Positions 35,022-48,200 are shown, counted from the stretch's first letter. The stretch is 64,000 nucleotides of DNA from Melitaea cinxia (GCF_905220565.1 NC_059414.1:5888001-5952000); one strand, 5' to 3'. A program made the numbers and translations. Notes: generated from the letters alone by a model not told the origin.

Positions 35022-36137
35022 AGCCGGCCTAGCATGCATACAACGAGATATCTCTTGACGAGAGAGAGAGATAATGTCTACATCGAGTATTTTCTCGATT
35101 ACCCTAACATGCGCACTACGAGAGACAAAATTCTCTTCCGAAGACTTCGCCTTGTCGAGTAGAGAAAAATTATCAACCATAATCACAACTGAATATCATT
35201 CTTATTTCTTATGTCGTAAAGTTGAATTTACAAGGTTATTGACCAATCGTGCCAAACCGTGATGAGCCAAAGTTTGTATAATTTCAAACGAGTGACACAT
35301 GTTTTATTTAACAATGTTCTCGGCCTTTTGGCTAAGATAAAAAGTGTATATCTAATTTTAAAAATCTAATATGGAAAATAAAACGGCGTAAGTAAATGAA
35401 TTTAATTATATATGTAAAACAATATGCTCGTGTTGTGCTTTATATCTTGTCGTACATTAGATAATTGTAATTCTATCACGCATTGTTTTTTTTTTTTCTT
35501 TTTTTTTTTAATTTTTAAAATTTTTTGAATTTTTGATTTTTTTTTTTTTTTTTTGATTATTGATTTTAATTTTATTCTATTTAATTTTATTTTTAGTTAT
35601 TGATTTTTTTAATATAATTTTGTTTTGTTTTTTATTCTGAATGTTGTCTTGTCTTGTACTAACCCAATATGGACTTATACTTTGGGCTGAAATAAAGTAT
35701 TATTATTATTATTATTTAGAATAAGAAGCAACAGGGCGCAAATACGTTTTTTGTGTCATTATATGGCACACTTCACTCGACTTTTCGCATTTCCCGCTCT
35801 TCGTATACCGAAATTATATAATTATAATAGGGAAACGCCATGGTATACAAAAAATAGGCACCCGGTTTTATTTATTTTTTATTTATCGTCTTTCTCGTCG
35901 ATAATATTGAAGACGAGAAGTTTCTCTTCCTAAAACGACAAAATTCGACAAAATTACGATGTCATGTTAGCTTCCGTAGAGATAAATATCACAGATCACT
36001 AAAATTTAATGACTATCTCTTCTTGACGTAACGAGAAGAGTATCGCGTGCACGCATGTTAGCTACTGTAGACATAGAGAGATAATACGAGAAAAGGGGTA
36101 GACAAAATTTTGTCGTGGCGCGCATGCTAGGCCTGCA
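35022..36137. mobile_element. Terminal-inverted-repeat element with nested insertions
   Basis: GGCCTAGCATGC at 35026-35037 is inverted at 36122-36133 (GCATGCTAGGCC). Inside both ends are matching sub-terminal parts ('gagagagagataatgtctac' left; 'gtagacatagagagataata' right). The middle holds a U2-like fragment, T-rich DNA and a LINE/SINE tail with (ATT)n near 35698. No transposase frame, so it is a non-autonomous DNA element used as a landing site. Confidence 0.6.
35314..35375 (+). pseudogene. U2 snRNA-derived fragment
   Basis: The 21-base block TCTCGGCCTTTTGGCTAAGA + T is the invariant 5' part of U2 snRNA, followed by a recognisable but diverged 'aaaaagtgtatatct' (normally CAAAGUGUAGUAUCU). 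The branch-point recognition region is degraded and the rest of U2 is missing. No snRNA promoter (PSEA) was seen upstream. It is most likely a retro-copied piece, possibly joined to the LINE-like tail at 35640-35720. Confidence 0.75.
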
Positions 36138-36974
36138 GGTAGGAACGAAGCTCCTTCGGATAGTATAGAAGCAACACAATTTGAAAAAAAAATGTTTAAT
36201 TTTATATATATATTCTAGTTCTTGATTTTTTTTAATTTTGTTGATTGTTTTTTAATTAAGTACATAACAAGTATTTAGGACATTTAGTATTTTAGAAAAT
36301 AACAAATACCGTAAAATAAAATAAATCAAACAAAATAATAATTCAAACTATTAGGTGAAATAAAAAAACATGTCTTTATTTATTTTTGTCGACAGTATAA
36401 AATTACATAAAGATTTTTAAAAAAAGTTTACTAATAATATTTTACTTTTACAAACGTCATATTTTACAGTCGTATGACTGATATTACGTCACTTCCGTTA
36501 TATATTTTTCTTACGGTTTTAGTCTCACATTTTTCTTAGTTCGGTCGCCCAGCCAAATGTCAAGCCTGCCGTAAGGAACTTCGTTCCAAAAACATAAATA
36601 CATATGATGTACAAAATATTAATATGATTTATGATTTTGTTGTGTCGAGAACCTTGAAAATAGCCTGTAAATCAACTGATGTGTATTAACTGCTTATGAC
36701 TTATTATAAGACGCCTACCGATTCGCGTTAGAAAAAAAAAGGTATATGTTTTCCAAGTGGTTGAAATTCGTTGGCTACCTCGTTGGACGACATTCGACTA
36801 AACGCCTAAATGTTGATTTACCAAGAAGAAGCTAACCACTATATTTAATAGTTATTATATATCCACATTCATATCATACATTTATATAAATTGAATACCG
36901 GTTGAACTTTTATTTATCAAGTATCTGCAGTAATTATAGACAAATGGGAGCATAAAGAAAATGTTTTTTAACTG
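36138..36974. other. AT-rich intergenic DNA
   Basis: Nothing recognised. Confidence 0.4.
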
Positions 36975-37229
36975 TGGCAGGACACAGCAGGAAATATCCT
37001 GAACTTACAGAAGATCACAGCTAAATAATAATGTTACCAAACAGTGTTGTGTTCCTGTTGGTGAGTAAGGTGACCAGAGCTCGGACGGCGGGTTGGGGGG
37101 GTTGGAGATAGGGTCAACAACGCGCTTGCGATGCTTCTGGTGTTGCAAGCCTCTATAGGCTACGGTAACCGCTTACCGTCAGGTGAGCCGTACGCTTGTT
37201 TGCCGATCCGAGTTGTATATAAAAAAAAT
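36975..37229 (+). mobile_element. Retroelement 3' segment ('gccgtacgcttgtttgccga' family)
   Basis: It runs from 'ggacacagcaggaaatatcc' to 'gtacgcttgtttgccgatcc' and an A-rich tail, with the same order of blocks as 46785-47072 but a diverged tail and internal changes ('gggttgggggggttgg'). Confidence 0.65.
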
Positions 37230-39125
37230 GTTAAGTAATAGTAGCGCAACCATCAAGACACCAACTATTTTGTAAAATAAATTAAATAAGTGACGTGTTC
37301 TCGGGGAAATCTGCAGTTTTAAATTAACACTGGTTTTACGTTATCTGTATTTCTTAAAGTTTTATTGTTAAAAATATTGTAAGAACAAAACTAAGCATGT
37401 GTAGAATGACTTACAACGAAAGTGCCATTGCCTTTTGGGTATTTCAACAAGTTGGTTTCAACATTACTTACACAAAATAAATATCTCGATATTATGTAAT
37501 TATGGTATCGATTAGTAATTATGTTTTATCTTATTAACTAGGTAGCTAAATAATTCGAGTTTGCCAGTTAATAGCTTTTTTCCAATTAAGACTGCAGACT
37601 TTTGCATTAATAGTAGTAAGATTATTACGAGAATAATTATTATATCACATGGATTTATAAATAAAGATTAAAAAAAAAAGAATAAAGTTAAATGACTTTT
37701 TATACAAATCATTGATTACTTTAAAAATCTAATTATTATAGACTAAATTGTAACGATGAAATAAAATTGCAACTTTCTGTTACTTTAAATCAATATAATT
37801 TTAAATGAAATTAATTGTGGTCAAATAGTTAAATATTGCTTTATTTGATCGTATTCGAAAAATATTTATAGTCAACAAAATTTATTCCATATTAGAAATT
37901 ATGAATTCATTGAATTTAGATACAATTTATTTTGTTTTTCAAGTATTTGTATTTGCCTGTCCTACGGATGTTTGGTGCCTTACGAAAACATTTTAGCTAA
38001 AATAGATTAGATGCCATGAAACGTCATTTCGTTTGTTTCTAACGATAGTAGATGTAATTTTATTATGATTGGATACGATGCTAACATTAATGAAGTCACC
38101 TCCTACCGCGGGTCCATGAAGCACAGATTTAAGTTGCGCAAACAATTGCTTAAATTTTGTATGTGGAACTCATTGCATATATTTTTTAAGTTTTGTAGAA
38201 GTTTTTTGTACGTTAGATGTTTGCAAATATATCTTCACATCATCAACCAATCGCCTTAAATTTACTTCCAAAAGATACTTCTTAATATTGTTTGTGCAAA
38301 GTAAACTTGTGCTGAATAGGCTCAATCAAAAAAATAAGTTAAATATTGAAGTTCAAGTTGGAACACCAATGTTTATTTAGACTAAGAATTATCGTACGAA
38401 TTTTGCCGTTATATACAATTTTAATTAGATTTGTCCTACTTTGTCATTTTACTCTCGACGATGCTACGCTTAATTTTTAATGTTTTTATTCCGATTTGTT
38501 TTATTTTGAATATAATATATACTGTTATGAGGCAATTTCCTGACGAGCTCAATGAATGATACTGAATAATGAAAAAATGATACTTATAATCGCTAATATA
38601 TAGAATCTAGCTGTGTGTAATACTACGCCTAGTCAATATTTGTTACAAATTACATAAATTTAATATAAGTGTTAAAGATAAGTTTTATATAAACTATTTA
38701 CGTAATTTAAATCTTTTATTTCCCCGTTGTTTTTTATATTTTTTTTTACCTAAAAATGAGTTTGTTTTTCAATGATTTTACTTATAATAAATGTGACGAG
38801 ACTTGATAATTGTGAGTAATTAGGTAACTTCAATTTGATTTTCTATATTTATATGATAGTTTTGATAATAATGACGCTGGAGTTTGTATGGACAAATGTA
38901 TAAATAATTTGTGATTTAGACATGATAAATATAAAATTAAAATCTCAAATGTATTTTATTTATCAAGTTTTCATATTTAATAATACGCCGTAGAAATTAG
39001 AAAAAATTAAAGTGAAATTTTACTGTATTTTTTTAAATCTAGTTTATCCATCTATTGCTGAATCGCAATAATGCTTGGAAAAATCAAAAATTACTTTACT
39101 CAACTAGCTTAGCTTAACTTTTTTT
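37230..39125. other. AT-rich intergenic DNA
   Basis: No exon, RNA or repeat recognised. Open frames such as 38065-38259 have no family resemblance. Confidence 0.4.
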
Positions 39126-39235
39126 TATATCACTAGGTCGGTAAACAAGCGTACGGCTCACCTGATGGTAAGCGATTACCGTAGCTTATAGACACCTGCA
39201 ACACCAGAAGCATCGCAAGCGTGTTGCCAACCCAA
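39126..39235 (-). mobile_element. Truncated retroelement 3' segment
   Basis: It contains 'ggtaaacaagcgtacggctc' to 'cgcaagcgtgttgcc', the 3' end of the family at 15145. It directly abuts the tail of the LINE at 39236. Confidence 0.6.
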
Positions 39236-40170
39236 TAAGCTTAATAAAAAATAAAAAATAAAAATAAAAATGTTTATTACTCAGACAACAAAGGGTCCAT
39301 AATTGTTAGTAAAAATAAAAGATGAAAGCTTAATAACTACTGTTAGTACTTAATAACTAAAAGTGACCTTGTAATGTCACACAAATGCCTGAGTAGTGGA
39401 CAGTCATCGCTATCGGCGATGACCCTTAAGACATTGTTGCGACTGCCGCGCACTCGCCTTAAAAGTGAGCTAGCCTTTTTGCGCAGCATGGCCGGAAAAC
39501 TGTCGACCCCTGCGTGCGCGAACATACTAGAGGCACTGCAGTACCGCGGCAGCCCCAACAATGCCCTAAAGGCGTTATTGTACTGTACACGCAAGGCGTT
39601 GTAAGACCTCTGAGTATAGCTGACCCATAGACTGCTCGTATAAAAAGAAGTGCAGTAAGCTTAAAAAGCGTGATCTTAACTGGTGTTGAGCAGCGAGCAA
39701 ATCTGCGGGCCAACATGTTCGCCCTGATCGACAACGCCCTGCGTTCTCGCTCAATATCAACATTATCCTTTAGATCTTCTGTGACAATGTGACCTAGGTA
39801 CTTGAATTGGTGTACTCTAACAAGACATGCCCCGTTTAACTTTATTAAGGGTATATTTTCCGGTAATCTGTTGCCAGCCTTGAAGACTAGGTATTCACTT
39901 TTCTTGTTATTGTACACCAATCCATGCGTCTCAGCGTATGACTCGCAAAAAGTCAGCATCCTCCTAATTGCGCTGACAGAGGGGGCCAGCAGCACCATGT
40001 CATCCGCGTAGCTGATATTATTGAAACATACGCCACCAATATGGCATCCGACCCTTATGCTGCTTAGCCCCTCAATCAGCGCATTGACATACAGGTTAAA
40101 AAGATTAGGTGAGCTCAACCCCCCCTGCCTCACTCCACATATCAACCTATATGGCTCCGAGTACAATTTA
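39236..40170 (-). mobile_element. 5'-truncated, frameshifted non-LTR LINE (reverse transcriptase end)
   Basis: Minus-strand frames give YRLICGVRQGGLSSPNLFNL, the catalytic YADD (NISYADDMVLLAPS), YNNKKSEYLVFKAG and HQFKYLGHIVTED, typical of LINE reverse transcriptase palm and thumb. After about 39600 the frame shifts and continues as QYNNAFRALLGLPRYCSASS. The 3' end is an AAAAT-repeat tail (39240-39275). The 5' portion (endonuclease, fingers) is missing, so it is dead. Confidence 0.85.
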
Positions 40171-40179
40171 GAGTTAATA

Positions 40180-40445
40180 ATAGTTTGCTCTCAAACGAAC
40201 AAAGCCGACTTCAATTACATCGACAAGGACAACGTAGGTGTACGAAAAAATAGTCAAGTATGGATTATTAAATATAATTTGAAAAGTAATTGTCGCATTT
40301 CGATTAAATTTAAATGAGACCACATGGTATGTACCACCCATGTACCACCTTTCGATTAAAATAAGAATCATTGAAATCGGTCCACCCAGTAAAAAGTTCT
40401 AAGGTGACATACCTTTAAAAAAAATATAGTCGAATTGAGAACCTT
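40180..40445 (+). repeat. 'ccgacttca' family repeat
   Basis: From 'gtttgctctcaaacgaacaa' through 'cggtccacccagtaaaaagt' to 'gtcgaattgagaacc'. It abuts the LINE fragment. Confidence 0.55.
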
Positions 40446-40641
40446 CATTTTTAATTGGGCAAAAATCACTTTTGAATCGTTATTTTTTAAATTAAAATTA
40501 TAGCTGTCACCAATTCAGAATGTAGATTACACAGAGAAGCTTTCTTTGGCCATTGATTGTTCAAACAAAACTAGTGTGAACAAATAATAGTGTGTTGTAA
40601 ACAAATGAATTGAAACTAAAGTAAAATTTGTAAAAAATATC

Positions 40642-40647
40642 TTTATT
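40642..40647 (-). terminator. Candidate Msh6 polyadenylation signal
   Basis: AATAAA on the minus strand, about 1.27 kb past the Msh6 stop. The DNA between (40648-41916) is AT-rich and repeat-poor, as expected of a 3' UTR. No nearer strong signal was noted, but variants were not excluded. Confidence 0.4.
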
Positions 40648-41916
40648 GAATATGGGGTAGCACATATTACATATCTTAATTACATAATCATCACAGGTAT
40701 ACCGAGGTTTTTGTGTAGACAAATAAACAAAGAATTCAATATTTCAATGCAGTATCAATTAATTATAGACAGAGGGCACAGTGCAGTTCTGTTTAACATG
40801 CAGGTTGATACATTGATTAATTGGTTTAACAGCTTTCAGTTTTATCAGTGGAGCACAGTTGATTTCACCAATTTCGCCAATTGAGGAGACAAAGAAGATT
40901 GATCGGTGTGGTTGAGACACTCAATTTAATTTTAACAAAAAAATAAGTTTCATTTTAAAAACAGCATTTTTTTACATTTATTCGACAGTTGATAAACTTG
41001 ATAAATGTAATTTGTAAGATCAATGTTGTTTCATAAAGATGAACCAATGTTCACATGACAAACTGATACCTTATATTTGTCATATTGAGGGCATTAAATG
41101 AAAAGTTTGTTAACTTTTCTTGTGTTTAACAATAGCAATTATAAACAAAAATATTAAGGACTAAAATCACAGCTTCCAATGGTTATTATAAGTATACTTA
41201 ATAACAGGTGGGTGTATTACATTTTATTGTAAATGGATTATTATAAAAATTACAATTCTTAAGTATACTGATGAGATACATAACAAAACATTTAGTTTAT
41301 TATCTAAAATATAATTAATACAGCGAACAAAGATATATTTTTAAATAATATCATAACTTGTCTTACAAAGACATACAATGGCACAACTACAATTCGGCAT
41401 TGATTCAAAATTTTGAACCCAGGATAACTGATTAGGAAATATGCAAGAAATTTAAATCTAATTAATTGTATAAAAAAATGTAACAAAACAAGCGAGTGAA
41501 ATTTTAATTTGCAAAATTCACTATCTCACCACTCATCATTATTTGAATGACGTCACAGAATATCCTGTGATTGATCATTTTTTTCACATTACAAAAGTAG
41601 TAAGCAATCGTACGTTCCGCCAATCGTAAGTCGATACTGCAGGATGCTGCAATGAACATACAATATCAGGCCCATTGCAAGCAACCCTAGCTCCCACCCT
41701 CACCATGTAGGTCTAAATATGCATATTCCCTAATAACAACTATCATCCAAGCCCAAATTGATGTTACTATACTTAGTCCCGTATAACAATAAAAACAACT
41801 TAAAAATTACACATTCGCATCCGTAATAAAATTGTTGGAGAATTCTAAAGTGCAAACACTCGTTACGCCCACGGATAAAATGCTCACGTAAGAATTTTAA
41901 GACACGTGCAAGTATG

Positions 41917-42201
41917 TTAAATATTTAACGCAGCGAGTAGCTTCCGCACGTGTTGGGCACTATCGGCCTTGCAGAGGTCTCTAGCAGCGCGCACGCACGT
42001 GGCCTCCAGCTCGATACGGCGAGCAATGAGACGCGCGCGAGCAGTGACGTCACGAGGCACACCCGCCAGCCGGGCCGCGTTAAAACCGTACGACTTCGGG
42101 CACGCGCCGGCCGACAGCTTGTACAGGAACGTGATACTCTCTTCGGGTACTTCACCCTCGCCCTCTCCCTCCGCACTTTCCTCGGTTTCCACCATGCACG
42201 C
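41917..42201 (-). CDS. Msh6: MSH6 last exon
   Basis: It begins ACMVETEE, has an acidic insert (EGEGEGEVPEE), then the conserved ITFLYKLSAGACPKSYGFNA and ARLAGVP. It ends with an amphipathic helix (HVRKLLAALNI), the MSH2-contacting C-terminal helix-turn-helix region of MutS ATPases. It is very GC-rich at third codon positions, unlike the AT-rich exons upstream. Confidence 0.95.
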   Translation of the reverse strand, partial: ACMVETEESAEGEGEGEVPEESITFLYKLSAGACPKSYGFNAARLAGVPRDVTARARLIARRIELEATCVRAARDLCKADSAQHVRKLLAALNI

Positions 42202-45200
42202 CTATGGACGAAATGGGTGAAAGATGAGAAATAATGGAAATTTCTAAATTAAAACAACTCTAAAATGGGAAATGTAATGAGAACAAGGTGCGCAGCAAGC
42301 TGGTAGTAGTTGAACTATTAACGTGTGTGCGCACAACTCACCATGTGCGCCAGCAGCACGGCGGGGTGCGCGGCGAGGTGGCGCACGAGCGAGTGGTAGT
42401 GCGTGGAGAACACGGTGCGGCGCCAGCTAGTCACACACGTAGTAGTTGAACTATTGACGTGTGCGCACAACTCACCATGTGCGCCAGCAGCACGGCGGGG
42501 TGCGCGGCGAGGTGGCGCACGAGCGAGTGGTAGTGCGTGGAGAACACGGTGCGGCGCCAGCTAGTCACACACGTAGTAGTTGAACTATTGACGTGTGCGC
42601 ACAACTCACCATGTGCGCCAGCAGCACGGCGGGGTGCGCGGCGAGGTGGCGCACGAGCGAGTGGTAGTGCGTGGAGAACACGGTGCGGCGCCAGCTAGTC
42701 ACACACGTAGTAGTTGAACTATTGACGTGTGCGCACAACTCACCATGTGCGCCAGCAGCACGGCGGGGTGCGCGGCGAGGTGGCGCACGAGCGAGTGGTA
42801 GTGCGTGGAGAACACGGTGCGGCGCCAGCTAGTCACACACGTAGTAGTTGAACTATTGACGTGTGCGCACAACTCACCATGTGCGCCAGCAGCACGGCGG
42901 GGTGCGCGGCGAGGTGGCGCACGAGCGAGTGGTAGTGCGTGGAGAACACGGTGCGGCGCCAGCTAGTCACACACGTAGTAGTTGAACTATTGACGTGTGC
43001 GCACAACTCACCATGTGCGCCAGCAGCACGGCGGGGTGCGCGGCGAGGTGGCGCACGAGCGAGTGGTAGTGCGTGGAGAACACGGTGCGGCGCCAGCTAG
43101 TCACACACGTAGTAGTTGAACTATTGACGTGTGCGCACAACTCACCATGTGCGCCAGCAGCACGGCGGGGTGCGCGGCGAGGTGGCGCACGAGCGAGTGG
43201 TAGTGCGTGGAGAACACGGTGCGGCGCCAGCTAGTCACACACGTAGTAGTTGAACTATTGACGTGTGCGCACAACTCACCATGTGCGCCAGCAGCACGGC
43301 GGGGTGCGCGGCGAGGTGGCGCACGAGCGAGTGGTAGTGCGTGGAGAACACGGTGCGGCGCCAGCTAGTCACACACGTAGTAGTTGAACTATTGACGTGT
43401 GCGCACAACTCACCATGTGCGCCAGCAGCACGGCGGGGTGCGCGGCGAGGTGGCGCACGAGCGAGTGGTAGTGCGTGGAGAACACGGTGCGGCGCCAGCT
43501 AGTCACACACGTAGTAGTTGAACTATTGACGTGTGCGCACAACTCACCATGTGCGCCAGCAGCACGGCGGGGTGCGCGGCGAGGTGGCGCACGAGCGAGT
43601 GGTAGTGCGTGGAGAACACGGTGCGGCGCCAGCTAGTCACACACGTAGTAGTTGAACTATTGACGTGTGCGCACAACTCACCATGTGCGCCAGCAGCACG
43701 GCGGGGTGCGCGGCGAGGTGGCGCACGAGCGAGTGGTAGTGCGTGGAGAACACGGTGCGGCAGCCGCGCGCCGCCAGCTCCACACACACGCCCGATGCGA
43801 TGGCGGTCCCGTCATATGTTGACGTTCCTCGACCTGAAGTTTATGAACAAGTTCGAATTAAAAACAAATTGCTTGCAACTACTTTTCTTTGAGAGAAACA
43901 TAAAAAACGGTGCACCCAGTAAAAAGTTCTGAGGTGAGTCATACATAAAAAATACAGTCAAATTGAGAACCTCCTCCTTTTTAAAAGTCGGTAAAAAACC
44001 AAATGTTTAATAAACATAAATGCAAGCGAAACCGCGTGAATTGTCTATTAAATAATTAAAGGATGCCATAACTCACCTAACTCATCTAACAAAACTAGAG
44101 AGTGTAAAGTCGCATGTTTCACTATAGCTGCCGTTTCGTTCATTTCCACTAGGAAGGTGGATTGCCCAGACAATATATCATCAGAAGCGCCTAACCTTGT
44201 AAAGATACGGTCAATTAGACTCATACTGCATTCTTGCGCTGGTACGTAACTGCCCTGAAAAGGAAAACTAGATGTTTTAAATTAAATTATAAATAAAGAA
44301 AAATTCTGATGTGTGTTTTTCACGGGACATTGTACGGCCCCTACAGCACTCCTGTAACGGGGGCTTGGAAACACAAAAAACACAAGCCCCTAGACTGGCC
44401 TAGACCACGACAAACTTCTGCATGACTAATAAAACATATTAGCCAAGTACGGGTATCGATCCGCATCAGCCACATACCAGAGCTTTAACCATTGCGCTAA
44501 AGAATGGGTTCCCAAGCTTATTTTGTCTACTGCCCACTAAGAGAATAAATTATTTTCTAGTGCTCCCTTTAAGCAATCTTTTAATGAATATTAGTTGATG
44601 TTCACAAGTTGTAGGCGAGAGTCCTTATAGATTAAAAAATTGTGTTTGCAGGCAAATGAAGAAAAACTGACTTCAATTATATTGACATGTAATACAAAGT
44701 AGCTAGGCGAAAAAATAGTCAAGTAGATACGCATTATCAAAGATTACTCTAAAAGTTGTAATCAGATCTCGATGAAATTTGAATGGGACCACATGATAAA
44801 CATCGGCTTTCAAATAAATTAAAAATCATTAAAATCGGTACACCCAGTAAAAAATTATGCGGATTTTCGAGTTTCCCTCGTTTTCTCTGGGATTCCATCA
44901 TCAGACCCTGGTTTCCTTATCATGGTACCAAACTAGGGATATCTCCTTTCCAACAAAAAAAGAATTATCAAAATCGGTTCATAAACGATGGTCTTATCCC
45001 TGAGCCAAAAAATATATATATACAGTTGAATTGAGTAACCTCCTCTTTTTTTTGAAGTCGGTTAGTGACAAATCGCCCTCCAAGCCTCTACATAATGCCA
45101 TCATTTTTCTTGTGTATGTTTCTTCCCCCCCCCCCCCCCCGTTAGTACTGCAGCGCCCACAAGGGGGCATTATCGCCCACTTTGGGAAACACTGCGCTAA

Positions 45201-48200
45201 AGCATCGTAATATAAAGCTTATAAAAAACTCACCATGTGTGCCAATACGGACAGCAGGCCGACTTGCCTCATGAGAGTGGATTTGCCGCCCATGTTGGGT
45301 CCCGTTAAGAGAAGTAGTCGACGCGCTGCTCCCTCTCCCCCCTGAAAAATTTCACCCCCTTTACCCCCCAACACTGTCGAGTTGGGGATGAAATCGTCGA
45401 GTAGGATGCAAGGGTGCCGACCTTCGGTTATGTTGAGGTATGGCTGGAAGGAAACAATTTAGGATGTCAGAGGCTTTAAGGATTTTTGTTTTGTTTAATT
45501 TTTTTAAGGGTCTGTAGATTAAAGTAATAATTAATAATATTTGAATACTTGAAAGCAAAATATATTTTATTTTTTGTTATCAATGATATAAGGTTTCAAA
45601 TAGATTGCTAATGTTGTCATGGACGAATTAAATGTTGTAAATATTTATGATAAAAATTCCTAAAATTTCATTCTTACCTCTTGATTCTTTTCAAAGGTAA
45701 TTTGTGGCAAGCATATATCCCCGCTTTGTTGTCTCGCGAACTCAGTTAAAGCCAGCAATATATCCAATGTGGCAAGGCATTTGGTAGCCGTTTCCCATTG
45801 ATTGTAACTTGATGAGAACTTCTCGAATATTCGACGACTTAGATCTTTCAATACATTACTTTTCTGCTCCTCTGCTGCCATCATTCGTGCTAGGAAATCC
45901 TAAATATAAAATGATACTTCAACATATTGAGACATAGTAAATAATATGTATTATTATTGTACAATTCAGCACAGCTGTTAGACAAATATGAGGAAGATTA
46001 GCTAGAAAAGTAATTTAATATTTGTTTTAGCAGATAAACCAAAAAAAAAAAGGATTAAAAATATGTATCAATTCCTTTAATACAAATAGTAATAAATCAG
46101 ACAATCCTGTGTTAACAATGTAATTATCTTGTTATACGCCGTTTTAGTCATTATTTTGAAATAAAAACAATAATTTACAATTTAAATAGTTTTTTATTAT
46201 TATAAAGACTTATACATACTTTTGTTTCGTCAGTAGAAAACTTTTTAAACCCTTTCCTTGCTCCTTCTAAGTGATATTCAGGTCCAGCTTTAGCTGCGGC
46301 GTTCTGCGGTATTTCTAATTGATAACGTTTTTTATCCGTGCCTACGTAATTTATCTAAAATCAAAAAAGCAAAATTATACTACACTACTTTATTTTCAGT
46401 AAAAATCTAATTTAATGAACCTGATTTTTTAATCGGTGCAGGTATCGTAATTGCGATTGTACAAATAAAAAAATAGTTATATTCGAAATTAATCTTCTTC
46501 CTTTAAAAATCGATTAAAATATTGGTGATTCTGTTTTGCAATTGTAAACCTTATAACATAGTCTCAATTAACTTTAACTACGATTAAACAGTTGCCAATA
46601 TACATTTATGAAGGAAAGACGTGTTTCTTTTACTGATCCGCCGGCACAAGCCAAACTAAACCTTACGACGTTACCAAATATAAAGAGTACACTAAAATGC
46701 TAAAACCAACACGCCACGCGGTTTCGCCCAGGTAATTTCCGATTCCATGGGAATGCCGGGATAAAAAGTAGCCTATGATATAATTCTAACTGAGGTAGGG
46801 CACAGCAGGAATTTCCTGCTCAAAATATGGAGTAGCCCGACTGGGGTAGTACCTCGACCTTACAGAAGATCACAGCAAAATAATACTGTTTTCAAGCAGT
46901 ATTGTGTTCCTGTTGGTGAGTAAGGTGACCAGAGCTCCTGGGCGGATTGGGGATTGGGTCGGTAGCGCGATTGCGATGCTTCTGGTGTTGCAGGTGTCTA
47001 TAAGCTACGGTAATCGCTTACCATCAGGTGAGCCGTACGCTTGTTTGCCGACCTAGTGACATAAAAAAAAAACTCTAGATCTTCAGCTATTTACGTACCA
47101 AGTTTTATTAAAATCGATCCAGTAGTTTTTGCATGAAAGAGTAACAAATATACTTCCACGCATACAGCCCATCCTCAGAAACTTATGCATTTATGAGTAT
47201 GTAATTGAGTAGGTTATGATACGAAATTTGGCACAATTATCTATTCGCCCCTGTGGCCTAATGGATAAGGCATCGGCCTCCTAAGCCGGGGATTGTGGGT
47301 TCGAGTCCCACCAGGGGTACATAAATCTTTTTTTTTTTTTTTTACATATAGTAATTTATAAATAATACTAGAAATTGAAAAATAAAACTGCTTGAAACAA
47401 CCTTAAATATTAAATAATCCTGACACACAATGAAATTCGGCGCTAATGAATTAATATTTTATAACTAGAGGACCCGCCGGGGTTTTACCGCGTTTTTTTA
47501 CCTTCACCCTATCTTCGATGTATTATTATACCCTCATATACTTTTCTGGCTTTATACAGCAAAAAAAAAATGCATGTTATCTAATTTAAAACTCATTTTT
47601 CAAAGAAATTTTTCAACTACAGAATATAGTTAAAGTATTAAAAAATATTTTTACAACAGCTATTCACCCTGCATTTAAAGTATTTCTCCTGTTTAACTAA
47701 ATATTGCTTTAGTTCATCTTCTAAGTCCTTTATCACTTGCAGGATATCATCGTACTCGCGATCAACGCCAGTCCCCGGCAATATACGACCTTCTTTCTCA
47801 GCTTCTTGTTGATTAAATGACGCCTGGAATAAAAAGAGGAAAAACATTATATAATACACAATTTTGTATTAACAAAGTGGATATTTAAAATATATTAAAA
47901 TATTTAATGATTATTTATATCATATTGTTTATTTTACTTTTAATAAGAACATTTCTTTGCGCGAAAAAATATTAAAATTGTTTCTGTAACTCCTTACAGT
48001 TAGCATTTATTGATTACAGACAAATAAATTTTTATCTCTTAAAACATTATTAAAATACTAAAATAACTCAAAAATCGCAAAACTAAGGGTTACTGATAAT
48101 ATAACAAATTTATAAATCAAATATTTTTGAATTTTGTAAACAAACAGTTTTATTAACTGCAGCTTCTGATAGTATTAGAAATAATACAAATGAAAAATTT

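Noticed and set aside
35314..35375. Functional U2 snRNA gene
   Set aside because: The branch-site recognition region is degraded, the Sm site and 3' stem-loops are absent and no snRNA promoter element was seen.
42296..43770. Possible CRISPR-like array from regular 134-bp periodicity
   Set aside because: The whole unit is conserved, there are no unique spacers, the host is an animal, and the unit is clearly an MSH6 exon end plus intron.
43503..43932. Frames of 94 and 107 codons around the MSH6 penultimate exon
   Set aside because: They are out-of-frame or opposite-strand readings of GC-rich exon and array sequence. The true MSH6 frame uses splice sites at 43682 and 43833.
45127..45145. Long C homopolymer as a functional element
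   Set aside because: A single run inside repeat-rich intron DNA, more likely slippage or an assembly-prone tract.
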